Assembly: GCF_002954265.1 (NCBI RefSeq)
Contig: NZ_PPSL01000002.1
Location: 682,001 to 746,000, forward strand
DNA length: 64,000 bases
Direction: 5' to 3'
DNA from: Flavipsychrobacter stenotrophus
GTDB lineage: Bacteria > Bacteroidota > Bacteroidia > Chitinophagales > Chitinophagaceae
Part shown: positions 60,399 to 64,000 of the stretch, in pieces
How the letters are laid out: every line of letters begins with the position of its first letter
How positions within the stretch are numbered: position 1 is the first letter of the stretch
Translations under genes and position numbers: made by a program
The notes under the pieces: generated by a model
Seen by the model: the letters and a program-made list of their open reading frames with translations, nothing else
Database searches by the model: none
Told to the model about the DNA's origin: nothing

Positions 60399-60725
60399 CT
60401 AATTCAACCCATCCTTGCCATAATTTACAGCCCAAATAGTTAACCAGATAACTGTGATGAGTAGCCCAACTATTGCTCGCCGACGGGCACTTCTGGATTG
60501 CTTGTAGGATGATAGTGTAAAGCGTCCCGGATATGTTTTATAAAAATAGACATCGCGACTACACAACACTAAGGCACATAAACCGGTAGCAAGGCTAATG
60601 AATATGCCTATAAAGAGCAATGCCAAAGTACACAGAGCAACCACAAGAGACGTGGTACCCAGAATATATGCCAACCGGGAATTACCCAGATCTGCTTGTT
60701 CATTTTCAATAGGTTCAATATGCAT
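60399..60725 (-). CDS. Small membrane protein, DUF4190-like
   Basis: A 108-residue protein with three hydrophobic segments (about residues 18-34, 35-56 and 87-101) and the pattern NSRLAYILGTTSLVVALCTL, then LFIGIFISLATGLCALVL seen in DUF4190/CCC-motif membrane proteins. SRSARRRAIVGLLITVIWLT precedes the last helix. Role unknown. Confidence 0.55.
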   Translation of the reverse strand: MHIEPIENEQADLGNSRLAYILGTTSLVVALCTLALLFIGIFISLATGLCALVLCSRDVYFYKTYPGRFTLSSYKQSRSARRRAIVGLLITVIWLTIWAVNYGKDGLN

Positions 60726-60936
60726 AATTTTTTTTTTAATCCTACCTCAATACCTTCTCAAAACAAACGCTGGTTTCAACACCGGCATATTGAGCATAGC
60801 TATGAATAATGATGTACCCATTCATTTTTATAGGGTTGTATGGCTTCGGGTTGTTTTTGCCTATCCGCAGCTGCACTCATTTTATTTTCTTTGCATTGGT
60901 TTTTCATGCGGCGTTCTTAAAACTGGAAATAATGGG

Positions 60937-61362
60937 TTATTGAACCGAAATTCTATTACCTACTACCGTTATAATAAAACCCAGGAACCCAACTGAAATA
61001 GCTGCCGCCGTAACATCGGCAGCAGCAACATATATATTATTATAAAAATTGCTTGATGCCAGCCAATATGAGTTGGCCATTATTGCTACTAAAACGCCTA
61101 TTACAGCACCCGTAATTATGCCCTTGATAACGTTTGTAGTCTTGGTCAAATATACCAGAACGAACACTATCAATGCAGAATAGGCCGCACAAGAAATTAC
61201 CAGATACGGCATACTGAACTGATCTGCAGTTTTCTTAAACCCGGGGATCTGAGTAGTATTCATATCTGTGTAGGCACCTAAGAGATAATCGAAGATGAAC
61301 CAACCGAAAGCCAAATAGGCAATTGTCCCTATTATAATAAGTATAATTATCTTTTTAGCCAT
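60937..61362 (-). CDS. Hypothetical four-helix membrane protein
   Basis: A 141-residue protein with four predicted membrane helices (KKIIILIIIGTIAYLAFGWF, YLVISCAAYSALIVFVLVYL, VIKGIITGAVIGVLVAIMA and ADVTAAAISVGFLGFIITVV). It resembles small DUF-type inner-membrane proteins of Bacteroidota but no family is certain. It is followed at distance by the DUF4190-like gene on the same strand. Confidence 0.6.
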   Translation of the reverse strand: MAKKIIILIIIGTIAYLAFGWFIFDYLLGAYTDMNTTQIPGFKKTADQFSMPYLVISCAAYSALIVFVLVYLTKTTNVIKGIITGAVIGVLVAIMANSYWLASSNFYNNIYVAAADVTAAAISVGFLGFIITVVGNRISVQ

Positions 61363-61582
61363 TGAGCTCCGTATTGTTTTAACCCTTCACCAAGATACTA
61401 AGAACTCTTGTAATGAAAAGCACATATACTCAGACTGTTCCGCTTCAGCGCTCCAATAACTTATAGAAAATTGCCCCACAGCGTAGAAAACTTGCACTCC
61501 CTAAGCATCTAATTATACTTTTTCCCTATAAGGCAATTGTTTTGTTTGATATTTGTTATAAAATATTAAACAAAATAGAACC

Positions 61583-61590
61583 TACTTTTG
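61583..61590 (+). promoter_or_regulatory. Putative -7 box of the second QueD-FolE unit
   Basis: TACTTTTG, 19 bases before ATG 61610. TTTG words lie further upstream (61541-61555) but not at the standard 19-base spacing. Confidence 0.45.
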
Positions 61591-61609
61591 TTGTGTAATA
61601 AATGAGCGC

Positions 61610-62023
61610 ATGGCAGAGAGAATAGCTATTTACCGAAAAGAGCACTTCAATTCTGCTCACAGATTGCATAACCCTGATCTGCCTGACGAAGAGAACAAGC
61701 GCCTGTATGGCAAGTGCAACAACGAAAACTACCACGGCCATAATTATGACCTGGTGGTAAAGGTAACAGGGGAAGTAGATAAGGTGACTGGATTTGTAAT
61801 AGATACCAAGCAGCTATCAGACATCATAAAGACCTTTGTCATAGAGGAATTTGATCATAGAAATATGAATCTGGATGTGGAGATGATGCAGGGCATTAAC
61901 CCAACTACCGAGAATGTGGCCATAGCCATTTATAATGTATTAAGACAAAAAATAGACGCCCGAGCTGAGGTGAAAATATTTCTTTATGAAACAGAACGAA
62001 ACTTTGTTGAGTATCCCGCGTAA
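61610..62023 (+). CDS. 6-pyruvoyl-tetrahydropterin synthase/QueD family protein (copy 2)
   Basis: A 137-residue T-fold enzyme with H17 (FNSAHRLHNP), C36 (YGKCNNEN), H42 and H44 (YHGHNYD), FDHRNMNLDV and the final E (YETERNFVEY). It is clearly paralogous to the protein at 51654 but distinct along its length. Its end overlaps the following folE gene by 38 bases, so the two are translationally coupled. One of the two copies probably feeds queuosine and the other another pterin product; sequence alone does not say which. Confidence 0.88.
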   Translation: MAERIAIYRKEHFNSAHRLHNPDLPDEENKRLYGKCNNENYHGHNYDLVVKVTGEVDKVTGFVIDTKQLSDIIKTFVIEEFDHRNMNLDVEMMQGINPTTENVAIAIYNVLRQKIDARAEVKIFLYETERNFVEYPA

Positions 62024-62687
62024 GGAGTTGGATGAAGATGATGAAGCCAACTACGACCAGATGGGCGACGACCATATCTACACAACCGTAGCAACCCCCA
62101 TGAGGGCTGATGCTTTTGAAATGAGCGAGCAGGAAAAGATAAGTACTATAGCATATCACTTCCGCGAAATAATGCATACGCTGGGTCTGGATCTTACGGA
62201 TGACAGCCTGAAAGGCACACCACACCGGGTAGCCAAGATGTATATCAAAGAGATATTCTCGGGACTGGACCCTGCTAACAAACCTGCCATAGCCCTGTTT
62301 GACAACAAGTATGGCTACAACCAGATGCTAATAGAGAAAGACATCACTTTCTTTAGTAACTGCGAGCATCATTTTGTGCCTATCTACGGACAGGCGCATG
62401 TGGCGTACTTCTCGTCGGGCAAGGTAGTAGGACTGTCTAAGCTGAACCGCATAGTACAGTATTTTGCCAAAAGGCCGCAGGTGCAGGAGCGCCTAACCAT
62501 GCAGATAGGTATGGAACTACAGGAAATGCTGGGCACGGAAGATGTAGCGGTGATCATAGACGCAAAGCATATGTGTGTATCATCTCGCGGTATCAAAGAT
62601 GCGGCATCTGCCACCATCACCTCGTTTTATGGCGGTCAATTCAATGAGGAAAAAGTAAGAAACGAATTTTTACATCACTTGAAATAA
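61986..62687 (+). CDS. folE: GTP cyclohydrolase I (copy 2)
   Basis: A 233-residue GTP cyclohydrolase I with zinc ligands C126, H129 (FSNCEHHFVPI) and C197 (DAKHMCVSSRG) and the family helix VQERLTMQIGMELQE. It is longer than copy 1 because of an acidic N-terminal extension of about 35 residues (RKELDEDDEANYDQMGDDH). The start overlaps the QueD gene; ATG 61986 is the first in frame. Likely forms an operon with it, providing its substrate. Confidence 0.92.
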   Translation: MKQNETLLSIPRKELDEDDEANYDQMGDDHIYTTVATPMRADAFEMSEQEKISTIAYHFREIMHTLGLDLTDDSLKGTPHRVAKMYIKEIFSGLDPANKPAIALFDNKYGYNQMLIEKDITFFSNCEHHFVPIYGQAHVAYFSSGKVVGLSKLNRIVQYFAKRPQVQERLTMQIGMELQEMLGTEDVAVIIDAKHMCVSSRGIKDAASATITSFYGGQFNEEKVRNEFLHHLK

Positions 62688-62714
62688 ATAATGGTGGACG
62701 GTAGAGAGGATGGA

Positions 62715-62740
62715 AAAGCCCGGCAGCAATGCCGGGCTTT
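62715..62740 (+). terminator. Terminator of the second QueD-FolE unit
   Basis: 11-bp perfect stem AAAGCCCGGCA (62715-62725) with 62730-62740, GCAA loop. Confidence 0.8.
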
Positions 62741-62774
62741 GTTGTTGGTAAGCTTGAGGGGCAATAAAACTACC

Positions 62775-63833
62775 CTACCTTATCAGATTAACCAGTTTCT
62801 TTTCGTCAACAATAATGATCTTACCGGTTTTGATGTCGATGAGGTTCTCGCTTTTGAAGTCGCTAAGTGTTCTTATGAGCGACTCTGTAGCGGTGCCGGC
62901 AATGGTGGCCAGCTCTTCGCGGCTGATGTCGATCGTAAAGGGTTCTTTTTTATCTGTATGGTATTTCTTCTGCATGGCTATCAATGCACCAGCTACCTTT
63001 TTGCGAAGTGTATTGTAGGCGATGCCCAAAAGGTGATCTTCTTTGGCTATGACGTTTTTAGAGAGCAATGATATAAGCTTGCGCGAAATAGCAGGATTGG
63101 TGTTCAACAGGTCCTCAAAATCTTTACGTGGTATGAGCGTAAGTTCTGTTTCTTCTATTGCCTCTGCGGTTTCGTTATAAACGGTGTTTTCTATAAGCGA
63201 CGTGTACCCAAAAAAGTCGCCCTCGTTGTACAGGTCTATTACCAGGTCTTTACCGTCTTCGTGAGTCTTGTAGGTCTTAACCTTACCCTTCATGATGTAG
63301 AAAAGGTAATGGGGATTATTGCCCTGCTTGTAGATAACCTGGCGTTTCCGGTAGTTATTGCTGTTGCTTTCTTCGGTAAGGCTTTCAAGTGTTTTGTTAT
63401 TATCCAGGCTTGCACGCAATTCATTCAAACCCTGCATATCTGCCGACAGTGTCTTCCTGATGATGTCATTTTTCTTTAACCTGCTTTCTATAGCATTCAG
63501 CAATTCATTACCAGAAAATGGCTTGGTGATGTAGTCATCAGCACCCATCTCCATAGCAGCCCTGAAGTCGCTGCGTTCACTTTTTGAGGTAAGAAAGATA
63601 AAAGGGATATTTTGAGTAGCAGGGTCTTTGTGGAGCACATGCAATACACCATAGCCGTCTATTCCCGGCATCATGATATCGCAGATGATGAGATCGGGCA
63701 TGTTCTTTTGTGCCACATCTACCCCTTCCTTGCCATTAGCAGCTGTAAGTACTTTGTAGTCTGAAAGCGTAAGGATCTCTTCTACATTTTCCCTGATGTC
63801 TTCGTTATCTTCTATTATGAGAATTGTTTTCAT
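62775..63833 (-). CDS. Response regulator with receiver and Crp-type output domains
   Basis: A 352-residue protein: a CheY-like receiver (residues 1-120: LIIEDNEDIRENV, DLIICDIMMPGIDGYG, FLTSKSERSD, ADDYITKPF) followed by a cNMP-binding-like roll (YRKRQVIYKQGNNPHYLFYI, NEGDFFGYTSLIEN) and a Crp-type winged helix (DISREELATIAGTATESLIR, TLSDFKSENLID). Fusion of a phospho-receiver to a Crp regulator is uncommon outside Bacteroidota. ATG 63833 is four bases after the upstream kinase stop (63838), so it is the cognate regulator of that kinase. The start at 63911 would overlap the kinase. Confidence 0.88.
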   Translation of the reverse strand: MKTILIIEDNEDIRENVEEILTLSDYKVLTAANGKEGVDVAQKNMPDLIICDIMMPGIDGYGVLHVLHKDPATQNIPFIFLTSKSERSDFRAAMEMGADDYITKPFSGNELLNAIESRLKKNDIIRKTLSADMQGLNELRASLDNNKTLESLTEESNSNNYRKRQVIYKQGNNPHYLFYIMKGKVKTYKTHEDGKDLVIDLYNEGDFFGYTSLIENTVYNETAEAIEETELTLIPRKDFEDLLNTNPAISRKLISLLSKNVIAKEDHLLGIAYNTLRKKVAGALIAMQKKYHTDKKEPFTIDISREELATIAGTATESLIRTLSDFKSENLIDIKTGKIIIVDEKKLVNLIR

Positions 63834-63837
63834 TTTT

Positions 63838-64000
63838 CTATTTATTATTAGGAAAAGTAATGGTGAATTTGGTACCCTCTCCGAGTTTACTTTCGCATAC
63901 CACCTTGCCATTCATCAACTCGGCATATTTACTTACTATATGCAACCCCAGACCGGTACCCTGTATATTGGTAACATTAGACGACCTGAAGAAGCGCTTA
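63838..64000 (-). CDS. Sensor histidine kinase, C-terminal fragment
   Basis: The last 53 codons of a kinase whose start lies beyond the window end. The minus strand reads FRSSNVTNIQGTGLGLHIVS, KYAELMNGKVVCESKLGEGT, then KFTITFPNNK and a stop. GTGLGLHIV is the G2 box of HATPase_c domains. It is four bases upstream of the receiver-Crp gene and is almost certainly its partner kinase. Confidence 0.88.
   Translation of the reverse strand, partial: KRFFRSSNVTNIQGTGLGLHIVSKYAELMNGKVVCESKLGEGTKFTITFPNNK

Overview
The window reads as a chromosomal segment of a Bacteroidota bacterium, most likely Chitinophagales/Chitinophagaceae. Four signs point there: type IX secretion (T9SS) parts (PorX, a PorG-like barrel) with several proteins carrying T9SS C-terminal sorting domains; the futalosine menaquinone genes mqnB-mqnD; promoters of the Bacteroidetes form TTTG-N19/20-TAnnTTTG with few Shine-Dalgarno sites; and many short secreted or outer-membrane proteins ending their signal peptide in A-Q. 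Base composition looks moderate (about 40-45% GC by eye), lower in the accessory stretch near 53-57 kb.

Layout. 0-9 kb: end of dapD, an MscS channel, a PLP decarboxylase, yicC, three tandem LytM-domain proteins of EnvC type that have all lost their zinc ligands, porX and an acetyltransferase. 9-13 kb: PorG-like barrel, iscA-iscU-iscS and methylmalonyl-CoA epimerase. 13-19 kb: a RelE/ParE-type toxin-antitoxin pair, then membrane and small secreted proteins. 19-25 kb: cystathionine gamma-synthase-type enzyme, phosphosulfolactate synthase, two T9SS cargo proteins and a peroxiredoxin. About 24.8-35.5 kb: a Mu-like transposable element with repressor, Cro-like protein, MuA-type DDE transposase, MuB-type ATPase, accessory genes, a five-repeat protein and a tape measure protein, but no other recognisable virion gene. 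35.6-45.5 kb: rpmH-rnpA-yidD, a gamma-carbonic-anhydrase-like protein, ArsR regulator, tsaB, ridA, T9SS cupredoxin, ParS-RES toxin-antitoxin, glnS, LysM glucosaminidase and hpt. 45.5-52.8 kb: T9SS beta-propeller protein, a three-gene envelope operon, mqnB-mqnD, and a first QueD/PTPS-FolE pair. 52.9-57 kb: tRNA-Pro(GGG) followed by AT-rich accessory genes (SIR2-domain protein, VOC protein, ohr/hxlR) punctuated by decayed copies of the tRNA 3' end, which looks like an integration hotspot. 57-64 kb: Crp-type regulator, hypothetical proteins, a gene-free repeat-rich 1.2 kb, a second QueD-FolE pair, and a histidine kinase/receiver-Crp pair cut by the window end.

How it fits together. PorX, the PorG-like protein and the cargo proteins outline a working T9SS. 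The isc genes, mqn genes and pterin cassettes are housekeeping metabolism. The most notable items are the compact Mu-like element with a lone tape measure gene, its paired end repeats and three-site operator, the rnpA gene that appears to need an AUU start codon, the tRNA-Pro hotspot with a SIR2 gene, and the duplicated QueD-FolE cassettes.
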